Below are positions 1 to 8,049 of a DNA stretch of 64,000 bases, one piece after another. The notes under the pieces were generated by a model, which was not told where the DNA came from, did not search any database, and worked only from the letters and a program-made list of their open reading frames with translations. The stretch lies in contig NZ_AP024745.1 of the NCBI RefSeq assembly GCF_019704555.1, positions 7,138,501-7,202,500 on the forward strand, in the 5' to 3' direction. The first letter of the stretch is position 1, and each line of letters opens with the position of its first letter. A program made the translations under genes and the position numbers. The DNA comes from Actinoplanes sp. L3-i22. GTDB lineage: Bacteria > Actinomycetota > Actinomycetes > Mycobacteriales > Micromonosporaceae.

Positions 1-1
1 C

Positions 2-841
2 GGTGGGACGGTCGCGTACGTCGATCCGACCGGTCACCGCTACCTCGAGGACCCGGTCATCCGGGAGGAGGGCGGCACCCCGGCGATCGTCGAGTCGATC
101 CGGGCCGGGCTGGTCTTCGCGGTGAAGGAGTCCGTCGGTACCGACCTGATCGGCGCCCGGGAGCACGTGCTGTGGCAGCGCGCCAAGGAGCGCTGGACCG
201 CCGAGCCGAGCATCGAGATCCTCGGTGACGTCGAAGCCGACCGCCTGTCGATTGTTTCCTTCCAGGTCCGGGCCGGCGAAAAGTACCTTCACCACAACTT
301 TGTGGCGGCGCTGCTCAACGACCTGTTCGGGATCCAGGCGCGCAGCGGGTGCTCGTGTGCCGGGCCGTACGGGCACCGGCTGCTCGGCATCGACGAGGCC
401 CACTCGCGGGAGTTCCGGGACGAGATCCTGGACGGCTGGGAGGGGATCAAGCCGGGCTGGTCGCGGCTCAACTTCAACTACTTCATCTCGGACACGGTCG
501 CGGACTATCTGGTCGAGGCGGTGCTGCTGGTCGCCCGCTACGGCGCACGGATGCTGCCGGACTACCGGTTCGATCCGCGGACCGGGCGGTGGACGCACGT
601 GCGACACGCTCCCCCGCTGGTGCGGCTCGCCGACCTGCGGCTGGGGGCCGATGGCACGGTGACGTCACCGCCCGCGCCGACGGTCACCGTCGGTGAGGAC
701 GTGCTGGCCGGCTACCTCGACTCGGCGCGCGCGGAGCTGACCGCCCGGGTGGACCCGGCTGACGGCGAACGCCTGAGTCTGCCCCTGGGTTTCGAGAAGC
801 TCCGCTGGTTCCTGCTACCGGACGCCTGCCTACCGACCTGA
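2..841 (+). CDS. Class V aminotransferase / cysteine desulfurase-like protein (5' truncated)
   Basis: The reading frame is open from the window edge, so the N-terminal PLP-binding part is missing. What remains (about 279 residues) is the C-terminal half of a fold-type I, class V aminotransferase. It has a PGGGTVAYVD-like strand, an EEGGTPAIVESIRAGL segment and a cysteine-rich loop SGCSCAGPYGH, which occupies the place of the catalytic-cysteine loop in SufS/CsdA-type enzymes. Proteins of this long actinobacterial subfamily are usually annotated only as class V-fold PLP enzymes, so the substrate (cysteine, selenocysteine or another amino acid) cannot be decided. It converges on the next gene. 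Confidence 0.8.
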   Translation, partial: GGTVAYVDPTGHRYLEDPVIREEGGTPAIVESIRAGLVFAVKESVGTDLIGAREHVLWQRAKERWTAEPSIEILGDVEADRLSIVSFQVRAGEKYLHHNFVAALLNDLFGIQARSGCSCAGPYGHRLLGIDEAHSREFRDEILDGWEGIKPGWSRLNFNYFISDTVADYLVEAVLLVARYGARMLPDYRFDPRTGRWTHVRHAPPLVRLADLRLGADGTVTSPPAPTVTVGEDVLAGYLDSARAELTARVDPADGERLSLPLGFEKLRWFLLPDACLPT

Positions 842-932
842 CCGCCGCACGGCCGGGCGTTGCCACGGAGGCGAGGCGGCAGGCCTGGAGCCCGAGGCAG
901 AAGTCCGACCGGACCGCCACCGCCGTCGGTGG

Positions 933-1061
933 TTACTTTCCGACGGTGAGCGAAGGCCGGTCCAGGCCGCCGCTGCCGCCGGTGGTTAGTTTCCGGCGGC
1001 GAGCGGTAGGTGGATCCGGAACGCCGCGGCGACTGGTGGGTTAGTTCCCGGCGGTGAGCGG
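933..1061. repeat. Three diverged copies of a gene 3' end (period 53-55 bp)
   Basis: Three near-copies of a 20-21 bp segment start at 933, 986 and 1041. The copy at 1041 is the true 3' end of the next gene (codons for PLTAGN plus stop, read on the minus strand). The two others lie downstream of its stop and still read as L-T-V-G-K-stop and P-L-A-A-G-N-stop. The spacing suggests tandem duplication of a roughly 54-bp unit followed by decay. Confidence 0.7.
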
Positions 1062-1598
1062 GAGAAGGAAGGCGTCGCCGGATTCCCAGGCGCAGCTGCC
1101 GGTGGGGGCACCGTCGGGCTGGTAGTACACGCGGATGTGGTAGCCGCCGTCCTTCGCCTCGTTCAGGACGAACCACCACGGGCAGTCGCCGGTCGGTTTG
1201 GTGGCCGAGAACAGGCCGGTCGGGCGCTGGTCGGCCTGCCAGCCCGAGCGGCGGGCCAGGTCGGTGTAGAAGGTGCGGACGTTGATGCCCGGCGGGCTGG
1301 AGAGCCGGGTGCCGACCACGCCGGCGGCAATTGCCTCGATGCCGGAGCTACCGGGCGAGGACGTGTCGCCGCAGCTCAGAGACTCCTCGGCGGCCTTGTC
1401 CAGGTCCGTCGAGGCCGGGTGCTGGGTGAGCATCGGGTCGGCGGTGATCGCCCGGATGGTGTCCGGCTTGGCGGTGCATCCGCCGATGCTGGCCGGGCCC
1501 GGCTTCGCGGCGAGCAGCGGGTAGATCACGGCTGCCAGCAGAAGTCCGGCCACCAGGGCCGGCCCGCCCCACCGCGCGATTCGGGATGGCGTGCTCAT
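1041..1598 (-). CDS. Uncharacterised membrane-anchored or secreted protein
   Basis: A 185-residue protein with a short basic N-terminus and one hydrophobic segment at about residues 12-30, so it is probably anchored in the membrane or exported. The outside part contains five cysteines (for example in IGGCTAKPD, SLSCGD, GDCPWWF and GSCAWES), which could form disulfides. No catalytic motif or family is recognised. The first ATG follows a non-coding stretch and immediately precedes the signal segment, which supports the start. The short 3' repeat copies lie just downstream. Confidence 0.6.
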   Translation of the reverse strand: MSTPSRIARWGGPALVAGLLLAAVIYPLLAAKPGPASIGGCTAKPDTIRAITADPMLTQHPASTDLDKAAEESLSCGDTSSPGSSGIEAIAAGVVGTRLSSPPGINVRTFYTDLARRSGWQADQRPTGLFSATKPTGDCPWWFVLNEAKDGGYHIRVYYQPDGAPTGSCAWESGDAFLLPLTAGN

Positions 1599-1800
1599 TG
1601 ACGGCGATCATAAGGCTCCGCTGCTTTTCGGGGTATCCCCGCGCACCGCCGGAAGCGGTCGTCGAAGGCCCGGACGGCGCCGCACCGACGACCACGACCG
1701 ACCCGCGGGTCCGTGCAATCAGGAACGATTGACGACGCCGTCCCCGCACACCGTCAGAGACGGCTGACCGGGTCACGAAGAAAAATGTTTTCGCGCGCGG

Positions 1801-2760
1801 TCACGGGCGGTTCTGGTGGACGAAGTCTCGGCCTCGGGTGAACGTCTCGACCGGGTCTCCGCAGTAGAGCCACGGCCACTCGGTGACCTGCTCGCCGAGC
1901 AGGTCGTGCGCCCGGCCGGCGATCTCGAACGCCTCGGTGAACTCGCAGGTCAGCGCGAACGTGGCGATCCGTGGCGCCCAACCAACCGCCCTGCGGTAGG
2001 ACGGGTCCAGGAAGGACTTCTGAGCGGCGGCGACGAGCTCGTCGCGGATCTCCGGCGCCGAGATGTACGCCGCGTCCTCTCCGCTGGGCAGGGACATCCA
2101 CTTCTCCAGGTGCGCTACCGCGATCAGCTCCGGGAGCAGGCTGCCGGGCGGCGCGGCGGCGGTGGCCTCGCGAGCGAAGGCGAACATCTTCTCGTCGCTG
2201 CCGGACCACTTGGCGCACAGGTGCTGCAGGCGCTGCTCATGGGCGATCACGTGCAGCGGGTACCGCTTGATCACCTCTTGGAAGCGCCGTTCCCCCTCGA
2301 CCGGGCCGACCTGACGGCCGCGGGCCGACGTGACCAGCCACGCCCACGCGGTGACCTGTTCCGGATCGCGTTCGGTGACCTCGTCGAGGAGGTTCTCGGC
2401 GAGCCGCAGCCGGCGGGCGAACTCCTGGAACTGCTCCCGGCTGGTGTTGCGCGCCGACTTGGCGCCGCGGGCCTCCCACGCCCACTGCACCGCGTGGCAG
2501 CCGCGGACCAGGACCGGCAGGGTCGAGTCCGGCTCGGCGGCCACCCACTCCTCGATCCAGTCCTGTACGCCGTCCACGCCGGTCGCGGCCTCCATCAGGA
2601 AGGCGTGCGTGTCCGGGTCAGTGGCTTCGGCGAAGACGTCCCGGGCGGTCCGCCAGTCGCGCGCCGCGAGGGCGTCGATCAACCGGCGGGGCTGCTCGTC
2701 GCCGTATGCCGGGTCGATCGTGAAAGCCGGCTGACGGTTCTTTTTACCGAACGGCCACAT
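1801..2760 (-). CDS. Uncharacterised helical-repeat protein
   Basis: A soluble 319-residue protein with no signal peptide, rich in alanine, arginine and acidic residues, and built of repeated helical segments. One example is the pattern LLDEVTERDPEQVTAWAWLV, and later EVIKRYPLHVIAHEQRLQHL, which resemble tetratricopeptide-like helix pairs (work unit, then its position in a series). This suggests a TPR-like scaffold, but no repeat matches the TPR consensus well enough to claim it. The start MWPFGKKNR follows a purine-rich stretch. It is divergent from the ArsR gene, and nothing in the neighbourhood indicates its job. Confidence 0.55.
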   Translation of the reverse strand: MWPFGKKNRQPAFTIDPAYGDEQPRRLIDALAARDWRTARDVFAEATDPDTHAFLMEAATGVDGVQDWIEEWVAAEPDSTLPVLVRGCHAVQWAWEARGAKSARNTSREQFQEFARRLRLAENLLDEVTERDPEQVTAWAWLVTSARGRQVGPVEGERRFQEVIKRYPLHVIAHEQRLQHLCAKWSGSDEKMFAFAREATAAAPPGSLLPELIAVAHLEKWMSLPSGEDAAYISAPEIRDELVAAAQKSFLDPSYRRAVGWAPRIATFALTCEFTEAFEIAGRAHDLLGEQVTEWPWLYCGDPVETFTRGRDFVHQNRP

Positions 2761-2807
2761 CTGGAACGTCCTCCCCCTCGTTGGCGGAAGATTTTAACTA
2801 CACCTCT

Positions 2808-2843
2808 ATGTACCTTGCCGGGTATGTAACTGGGTGGGTACAT
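2808..2843. promoter_or_regulatory. Inverted repeat in front of ArsR-type regulator
   Basis: Perfect 7-bp arms ATGTACC (2808-2814) and GGTACAT (2837-2843) flank a second GTATGTA element in the divergent gap between the helical-repeat gene and the ArsR gene. The position just upstream of the GTG start suits an autoregulatory ArsR operator. This is inferred from symmetry only. Confidence 0.35.
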
Positions 2844-2850
2844 TGGCGCG

Positions 2851-3252
<402 letters not shown>

Positions 3253-3255
3253 CAC

Positions 3256-3759
3256 ATGACCAGCGCGAACCCTGGGAAACACCTGCTCGGCAGCCTGTAT
3301 CGGCTGCCCGACGGGCGCGGCGGCGTCCGGGTCGAGGACGTGTACGACACCGGTATTGACGATCTCTGGTCAGCCGTCACCGACCCGGCCCGGCTCGTGA
3401 ACTGGATCGCCGAGGTGACCGGCGACCTCACCGTCGGCGGCGCCGTGAAGACAATCTTTACCAGCGGCTGGTCCGGCCCGGGACGTATCGACGTGTGCGA
3501 GGTGCCGCACCGCCTGTTGGTCACTTTGGCGCCCGGCACCGACGAAGAGACCGTCATCGAGGCGGAGCTTTTCGCCGAAGGCGAGCGGACGCGATTGGTC
3601 GTTGAGGAACGCGGGCTGCCTGCGGAGGAAACTTTCTACCACGGCGCCGGGTGGCAGGCGCATCTTGAGGATCTCGCCGCCCACCTGGCCGGGCAGCCGG
3701 CCGGGCCCTGGAAGGAACGGTGGCAAGAGCTGACGCCGGCCTACCGCGAGCTGGCATAG
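3256..3759 (+). CDS. SRPBCC (AHSA1-like) domain protein
   Basis: A 167-residue protein of the START/Bet v1-like superfamily. It shows the characteristic start of the barrel (VRVEDVYDTGIDDLWSAVTDPARLVNWIAEVTGDLTVGG), the central strand pair FTSGWSGPGRIDVCEVPHRLLVTL and the C-terminal long helix around GAGWQAHLEDLAAHLAG. Members of this family bind small hydrophobic ligands and are routinely co-transcribed with an ArsR regulator, as here with a 3-bp gap. The ligand is unknown. Confidence 0.85.
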   Translation: MTSANPGKHLLGSLYRLPDGRGGVRVEDVYDTGIDDLWSAVTDPARLVNWIAEVTGDLTVGGAVKTIFTSGWSGPGRIDVCEVPHRLLVTLAPGTDEETVIEAELFAEGERTRLVVEERGLPAEETFYHGAGWQAHLEDLAAHLAGQPAGPWKERWQELTPAYRELA

Positions 3760-4080
3760 GCGCGCGAGCAGCCGCAGAGCCGCGCGACCGGCCGCGAAGC
3801 CGCGCGAGCAGACGCAGATCCGCGCGAGCAGACGAGCAAGACGCCGATGGGCGCACCAGCCGCGGGCGGACGCCGACGTGAGCAACGTCCACCCGCGGCT
3901 GCCCGGCGGCGAGTCGCGAGCGGCGGGCGGGCCGCCGGCGAGCCGACTGCCGGGGCCGGGCAGCCAAGGGCGACCAAGTAGCCGAACAGCCGGGCGGCGA
4001 CCGCGGGACCGGCTGGAGGCCGGACGACCGGGCTGCCGGCGAGCGGGCTGCCGGGCGGCGGCGAGCAGCGGGCGGCAGGG
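3760..4080. other. Gene-free low-complexity stretch between convergent genes
   Basis: The first part (about 3760-3840) consists of degenerate GCGCGAGC/GCAGACGCAG repeats. The second (about 3960-4080) repeats CCGGGCTGCCGGCGAG-like units. All frames are arginine- and alanine-rich shadows without a credible start. No terminator hairpin stands out. Confidence 0.5.
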
Positions 4081-4962
4081 TCAGGGCTGCAGGTTCTCCA
4101 GGTCTTCCAGGAGGCTCGGGTGCACCGGCTTCCAGCCCAGCGCCTCCCGCGTGTGCACGCTCACCGACGGCTGATCCGTGGCGAAGATCTGCCCGAGCGG
4201 CCCGAACGTCTCCTCCGCCACGGAAGCGACCGGCAGGCCCAGCCGGCGGCCGATCACCTCGGCGATGTCGCGGACCGCGTCACCTTCGTCGGCCACCGCG
4301 TGCCAGGCCGTCCCGGCCGGGGCCTGCTCCAGCGCGAGCCGGAACAGGACCGCCGCGTCCAGGGCGTGGACGGCCGGCCAGCGCTGGGTGCCGTCGCCCG
4401 GGTAGCCCGACACGCCCGACCCGCGGGCGATCTGGGTGAGCAGGCCCGCGAAGCCGCCGGCGCCGTTGTTGTGCACGGTTCGCGGCAGCCGCACCGAGGT
4501 GCTGCGCACCCCGCGAGAGGCCAGGGTCAAAATCTCATTGACGGTACGGCCTCGGCCACCGACCGGGCCGTCGGTCGGCAGCGGGTCGGACTCGGTGGAG
4601 GCGGCGCCCGGCACCCACGGTGTGCCGGAAACCGTCACCAGCGGGCGGTCGCTGCCGATCAGGACCTCGCCGAGCGCGAGCAGGGCGGCGGTCTCCTCGG
4701 CGACCGAGCGGGCGACGGCCTCGGCGCTGCTGAAGTCGTTGCCGAACGCCAGGTGGATCACCCCGTCGGCCTGGGCGGCGCCGGCGCGCACGACGTCCAG
4801 GTCGGCGAGGCCACCGCGGATGGTGGTGGCGCCGGCCGCCTCGGCGGCCTGTGCGGACGCGTCGGAGCGGGCGAGCGCGAGGACGGTGTGACCGTTGGCG
4901 AGCAGCTCGGCGACGACGGCGGAACCGATCAGGCCGGTGCCGCCGGTGACGAATACGTGCAT
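4081..4962 (-). CDS. NAD(P)-dependent epimerase/dehydratase-like SDR
   Basis: A 293-residue extended/atypical short-chain dehydrogenase. It begins with the Rossmann motif VTGGTGLIGS (residues about 5-14), and has a VIHLAFGN segment and a C-terminal substrate region ending in TREALGWKPVHPSLLEDLE, which is common in the SDR subgroup annotated as NAD-dependent epimerase. The canonical YxxxK is not obvious, as in other atypical members. The frame continues far upstream, but the ATG that opens the Rossmann strand and has a GGGAG ribosome-binding site 7 bases away is the proper start. It diverges from a TetR gene with shared palindromes. Confidence 0.8.
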   Translation of the reverse strand: MHVFVTGGTGLIGSAVVAELLANGHTVLALARSDASAQAAEAAGATTIRGGLADLDVVRAGAAQADGVIHLAFGNDFSSAEAVARSVAEETAALLALGEVLIGSDRPLVTVSGTPWVPGAASTESDPLPTDGPVGGRGRTVNEILTLASRGVRSTSVRLPRTVHNNGAGGFAGLLTQIARGSGVSGYPGDGTQRWPAVHALDAAVLFRLALEQAPAGTAWHAVADEGDAVRDIAEVIGRRLGLPVASVAEETFGPLGQIFATDQPSVSVHTREALGWKPVHPSLLEDLENLQP

Positions 4963-4977
4963 GGAACACTCCCGAAG

Positions 4978-5032
4978 TGATGGGACTCTTGTCCCGTCAC
5001 AGTACCAGAGTGATGGGACAAGAGTCCCATCA
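4978..5032. promoter_or_regulatory. Twin palindromic TetR operators
   Basis: Two copies of a GGGAC-N4-GTCCC palindrome lie in the divergent gap: 4978-4999 (imperfect outer arms) and 5011-5032, where the arms TGATGGGAC and GTCCCATCA match perfectly around a 4-bp spacer. The centres are 33 bp apart, about three helical turns. The second site overlaps the expected -35 region of the TetR gene. Confidence 0.7.
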
Positions 5033-5034
5033 TC

Positions 5035-5040
5035 TATGAT
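5035..5040 (+). promoter_or_regulatory. -10 element of a probably leaderless TetR transcript
   Basis: TATGAT lies 6 bases before the ATG of the TetR gene, which places the expected transcription start on the A of the start codon. There is no ribosome-binding site, consistent with a leaderless mRNA, which is common in actinomycetes. Confidence 0.55.
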
Positions 5041-5046
5041 GGCCAC

Positions 5047-5619
5047 ATGGCTCGATGGGAACCCGGCGCACGCGAACGCCTGGTCATGGCGGCCGTCGAG
5101 CTCTTCACCGAGCAGGGGTACGACGCCACCACGGTCGCGCAGATCACCGAGCGGGCCGGGGTCACCAAGAGCACGTTCTTCCGGCACTTCCCGGACAAGC
5201 GGGAGCTGCTGGTCGCCGGGCAGGAGACACTGAGCCGGCTGCTGGCCGAGGGCATCGCGGAGGCGCCGGCCGGGGCGAGCCCGCTCGACGCGGTCGCCGC
5301 CGGGCTGGAGCGCGCGTCCGGCGCGATGGGCCCGATGAGCCGCGAGATCGCACCCCGAATGAAGGCCGCCGTCGCCGCCAGCGCCGAGCTCCGGGAGCGG
5401 GACGCGCTCAAGAGCGTCAGCCTCGCGGCGGCCATGACCGCCGCCCTGGTCGCCCGCGGCGTCCCGGACGCGACCGCGGCGCTCGCCGGCGAGCTGGGAC
5501 TCCTCGCGTTCAAGCGCGCCTACGCCGCCTGGTCCGACGGGAACCCGGACGACGACATGGCGCCCTACGCACGGGCGGCCCTCGACGAACTCCGCGCGGC
5601 AAGCGCCGCCCTCAGCTAA
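5047..5619 (+). CDS. TetR-family repressor
   Basis: A 190-residue protein with a standard N-terminal TetR helix-turn-helix: RERLVMAAVELFTEQGYDATTVAQITERAGVTKSTFFRHFPDKRELL at about residues 8-55. The C-terminal ligand domain is alanine-rich and not assignable. It is divergent from the epimerase-like gene, and two palindromes in the gap suggest it represses both. The ligand is unknown but may be a substrate or relative of the SDR. The start is the first ATG, immediately downstream of a good -10 box. Confidence 0.9.
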   Translation: MARWEPGARERLVMAAVELFTEQGYDATTVAQITERAGVTKSTFFRHFPDKRELLVAGQETLSRLLAEGIAEAPAGASPLDAVAAGLERASGAMGPMSREIAPRMKAAVAASAELRERDALKSVSLAAAMTAALVARGVPDATAALAGELGLLAFKRAYAAWSDGNPDDDMAPYARAALDELRAASAALS

Positions 5620-5863
5620 TCCCAAGCCCCCCGGGACAGCCAGCCGGGCACGGAAGGACGAAGCCGGACGCGGAAGGACGAAGCCGGGCCGGGATGGGCG
5701 CGACCGGGCCGGGATGGGCGCGGCCGGGGCACGGCCACGCTGGGGCGCGGCCAAGCCGGGCTGGGCCGGGGCACGGCTGGGCTTGGAGCGCGGCTGGGCC
5801 TGGAGCGGCCGCCGGCGGGCGTTGGTTCTTTTTACCGCAACCACCCTCGGACGTCGCCCTGGA

Positions 5864-5903
5864 GGGCTTCGCGTTCAGGGCGCGCCAGCGCCCTGCGAAG
5901 CCC
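5864..5903. terminator. Long bulged hairpin downstream of the TetR gene
   Basis: Arms GGGCTTCGC (5864-5872) and GCGAAGCCC (5895-5903) pair perfectly, continue with AGGGCG/CGCCCT (5877-5882 and 5889-5894), and are interrupted only by a 4-nt bulge. It may be a factor-independent terminator without a T-tract or another RNA structure. Confidence 0.4.
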
Positions 5904-5986
5904 GGAAGGGTCCCCGCGGGAGCGACGATCAGTTATCGGCCGCAGCCCAGGACATGAATTCAAAGATCTTGATCTGCCGCACTTGT

Positions 5987-6010
5987 TCTAGTTCACCTAT
6001 AACAACTAGA
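5987..6010. promoter_or_regulatory. Palindrome overlapping the GntR promoter
   Basis: Perfect arms TCTAGTT (5987-5993) and AACTAGA (6004-6010) surround a 10-bp spacer that contains TATAAC (5998-6003), a plausible -10 element 16 bases before the GntR start codon. This arrangement suits autorepression by the downstream YtrA-type regulator. Confidence 0.5.
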
Positions 6011-6019
6011 GTCAGTTAC

Positions 6020-6376
6020 ATGCTCTGGAGGATCGACCCGGCGAGCGACGAGCCGCTGTATACGCAGCTCGTCGCGCAGGTGCATCTCGCCGCCGCCCGT
6101 CGCGATCTCGCGCCCGGCGATCGGCTTCCGGCGGCCCGCGAGCTCGCGGAATCGCTTGATCTCAATGTCCACACCGTCCTCAAGGCCTACCAGCAGCTGC
6201 GTGACGAAGGCCTGATCGAGCTGCGCCGGGGGCGCGGCGCGGTCGTCACCAGCCGCGCCGCCACCGACCTCTCGCCCGTCGAGAACGCGCTGTCCGCCCT
6301 GGTCAGCGCCGCGCGCGAGGCGAAACTTTCCCCCGAAACCCTGACCGTGCTCCTTAAGGAGGCGATGAGCCGATGA
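6020..6376 (+). CDS. GntR-family regulator, YtrA type
   Basis: A 118-residue protein with an N-terminal GntR winged helix: IDPASDEPLYTQLVAQVHLAAARRDLAPGDRLPAARELAESLDLNVHTVLKAYQQL, followed by the wing LIELRRGRGAVVTS. The short C-terminal tail of two helices, rather than a ligand domain, is characteristic of the YtrA subfamily, which usually represses a linked transporter or membrane-protein gene. Its stop overlaps the ATG of the next gene by 4 bases. The chosen ATG fits the length of the family and lies just downstream of the promoter palindrome. Confidence 0.88.
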   Translation: MLWRIDPASDEPLYTQLVAQVHLAAARRDLAPGDRLPAARELAESLDLNVHTVLKAYQQLRDEGLIELRRGRGAVVTSRAATDLSPVENALSALVSAAREAKLSPETLTVLLKEAMSR

Positions 6377-7338
6377 CCAACCATCACTGGCGGACTCCAC
6401 TGTGGTCCTCCGTTGCCGCGCTGGCACTTTTCTCCGCCGGTGCCGCGACCGTGCTGAGCTGGCGCGACACGCTGCCGGACCCGCTGGCCACGCACTGGCG
6501 GGCCGGCTCCTCCGTACCAAATGAATTCATGTCTTTGAATGCTCTGCTGCTCACCGCGGCAACCCTGGTGATCGCGGGGTGTGTCCTTTTCGGAGCGATC
6601 GCCTGGTTCTGGGGCAGCGCGGTGATCACCCGCCGCATGGTCGCCGCGTCCACCGTCTGGATGGGCGGGCTCGGCGCCGGCCTGCTGCTGGTCACGGCCG
6701 GTGCCCAGCGTCATTTGCAAGATCCGAACCAGGCTTCGGTACGGGGGTGGGCGGTCGCCGCCACCATCGTCCTCCCGCTGATCCCGGCCGTGGTCGCGGC
6801 GCTGCTCGTGCGGGACGACCCGCACGTGCCGGCCACCGAGCCGGTCGCCGCCGACGCCCCGCGCCTCGGCCTGGCCGACGGCGAGCGCGCGGTCTGGATC
6901 CGCCGCGCCGACGGTGGTCCCGGTCTGGTCGTCGGCGCGATCGCGACGGTGCTTACCTTCCTGCTTGCCGTCGCGCTGCGGGAGTGGGCGCTGCTGGTCG
7001 TCCCGGTCCTGCTCGCGGGCCTGTTCACGGCGATGTTCGCGTTCACCGTCCGGGTCGACACGACCGGTCTCACGGTGCGCTCGCTGGTCGGCTGGCCGGG
7101 CACGCACGTGCCGGCGGACGAGGTGGAGCGCGCGTCGGTGACCGAGGTCCGGCCGGTGCGCCAGTTCGGCGGCTGGGGCTGGCGGGTCGGCCGCGGCGGC
7201 CGGGTCGGGGTGGTGCTGCGCTCCGGTGACGGCCTGCTCGTCGAGCGCAGCGGGGGGCGCTCGTTCGTGGTGACCGTCGACGACGCCGCCACCGGCGCCG
7301 CCCTGCTGAACACGCTGGCGGACCGCGCACGACGGTGA
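6373..7338 (+). CDS. DUF1648-type multi-pass membrane protein
   Basis: A 321-residue membrane protein with about six hydrophobic segments. The N-terminal WRDTLPDPLATHWRAGSSVPNEFMS matches the DUF1648 signature (P-x-H-W-x(2)-G), known from YtrA-linked and SdpI-like immunity/permease proteins. The C-terminal half carries a soluble, PH-like strand-rich segment (VDTTGLTVRSLVGWPGTHVPADEVERASV). It is translationally coupled to the GntR gene (ATGA overlap), so the two form one unit. The function is unknown; a cell-envelope stress or immunity role is a guess from the family. Confidence 0.75.
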   Translation: MTNHHWRTPLWSSVAALALFSAGAATVLSWRDTLPDPLATHWRAGSSVPNEFMSLNALLLTAATLVIAGCVLFGAIAWFWGSAVITRRMVAASTVWMGGLGAGLLLVTAGAQRHLQDPNQASVRGWAVAATIVLPLIPAVVAALLVRDDPHVPATEPVAADAPRLGLADGERAVWIRRADGGPGLVVGAIATVLTFLLAVALREWALLVVPVLLAGLFTAMFAFTVRVDTTGLTVRSLVGWPGTHVPADEVERASVTEVRPVRQFGGWGWRVGRGGRVGVVLRSGDGLLVERSGGRSFVVTVDDAATGAALLNTLADRARR

Positions 7339-7343
7339 CCGTC

Positions 7344-7388
7344 CGGTTCGCCGGCGCCGCACGTCCGGGCGCCGGCGAACCGCGTTTT
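7344..7388 (+). terminator. Intrinsic terminator after the GntR/DUF1648 operon
   Basis: A perfect 15-bp stem (7344-7358 with 7368-7382, arms starting CGGTTCGCCGGCGCC) with a 9-nt loop, followed two bases later by TTTT. Confidence 0.85.
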
Positions 7389-7448
7389 ACCTGATCGTGC
7401 CGCGTGGAAGTGCCTTGCCGGAGGCCCCGCGAGCCTAGAGTCGGGGGC

Positions 7449-7850
7449 ATGGCAACCGGCACCAAGGACGACCCGTGGGCGCTGCGGACCCCGCCCGGAT
7501 CCTCGGCCTACACGATGTATCGCGACCCGGACGCCGACCCCGCCGCGCTCGTCTGCCAGGTCGGCGCGACGAAACTTTCCTACCTGGCGCGGGCCGTCGA
7601 GGACCTGCACGCCTGGCTGCGCGAACAGGGTGACTGGGTGCCACTCGGTGCCGCCGACGAGAACAAGCCGGTCACCGACGGCACCGTCGAGGCGTGGGGC
7701 CGCTCCCCCGGCAATCCGGTCGGCGGCTGGTACGGCCTGCGCAAGGGCTACCGCGGCCGGTTCGGCATGTACCTGCCCCCGCTGCTGGAGGAGTTGGGCC
7801 TGGCCGAGCTCACCCACGACGCCCGCAACAACCGCGTGCGAGCCGTCTGA
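7449..7850 (+). CDS. Conserved actinobacterial protein of unknown function
   Basis: A 133-residue soluble protein with strongly conserved-looking composition: KDDPWALRTPPGSSAYTMYRD near the N-terminus, LEDLHAWL-like helix, DWVPLGAADE, TVEAWGRSPGNPVGGWYGLRKGYRGRFGMYLPPLLEELGLAELTHDARNN at the C-terminus. I recognise this pattern as a widespread actinobacterial family with no assigned role. The ATG preceding MATGTKDDPW is preferred to an upstream in-frame GTG because the intervening residues are proline/arginine-rich and unlike the family. Confidence 0.7.
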   Translation: MATGTKDDPWALRTPPGSSAYTMYRDPDADPAALVCQVGATKLSYLARAVEDLHAWLREQGDWVPLGAADENKPVTDGTVEAWGRSPGNPVGGWYGLRKGYRGRFGMYLPPLLEELGLAELTHDARNNRVRAV

Positions 7851-7870
7851 CTACTACTGGAGTGGTAGTC
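7849..7870. terminator. Inverted repeat over the stop codon
   Basis: GACTACTACT and AGTGGTAGTC pair with one mismatch around GG, starting on the last two bases of the stop codon. It could be a small terminator hairpin or an operator for the following gene; there is no T-tract. Confidence 0.3.
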
Positions 7871-8049
7871 GCAATAACTGCTGCCGGTGGATGCCTCGGG
7901 CTCCCGGAAACGGCACGCTTGACGAGCCTGAGACGACATATCCGGGCTCGCGGACAACGGAATTCAGAATCGCCGGACAGCTGATTCACAGGCGATTCAC
8001 ACCATTCCCTGTTCACGGCTGCCGCCTCCCCGAGAGAGAGACCCCCACC

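Larger units (their letters stand above)
5620..6019. other. Gene-free region with low-complexity repeats and a long hairpin
   Basis: From about 5640 to 5820 the sequence is made of short, degenerate GGCCGGGATGGGCGCG- and CGGAAGGACGAAGCCGG-like repeats. A bulged hairpin follows at 5864-5903, then the AT-richer GntR promoter region. Long open frames here are only GC-driven shadows. Confidence 0.5.

Noticed and set aside
4963..5844. N-terminal extension of the epimerase-like protein through the TetR region
   Set aside because: It would read antisense to the TetR gene and has no structure; the Rossmann motif and ribosome-binding site mark the real start.
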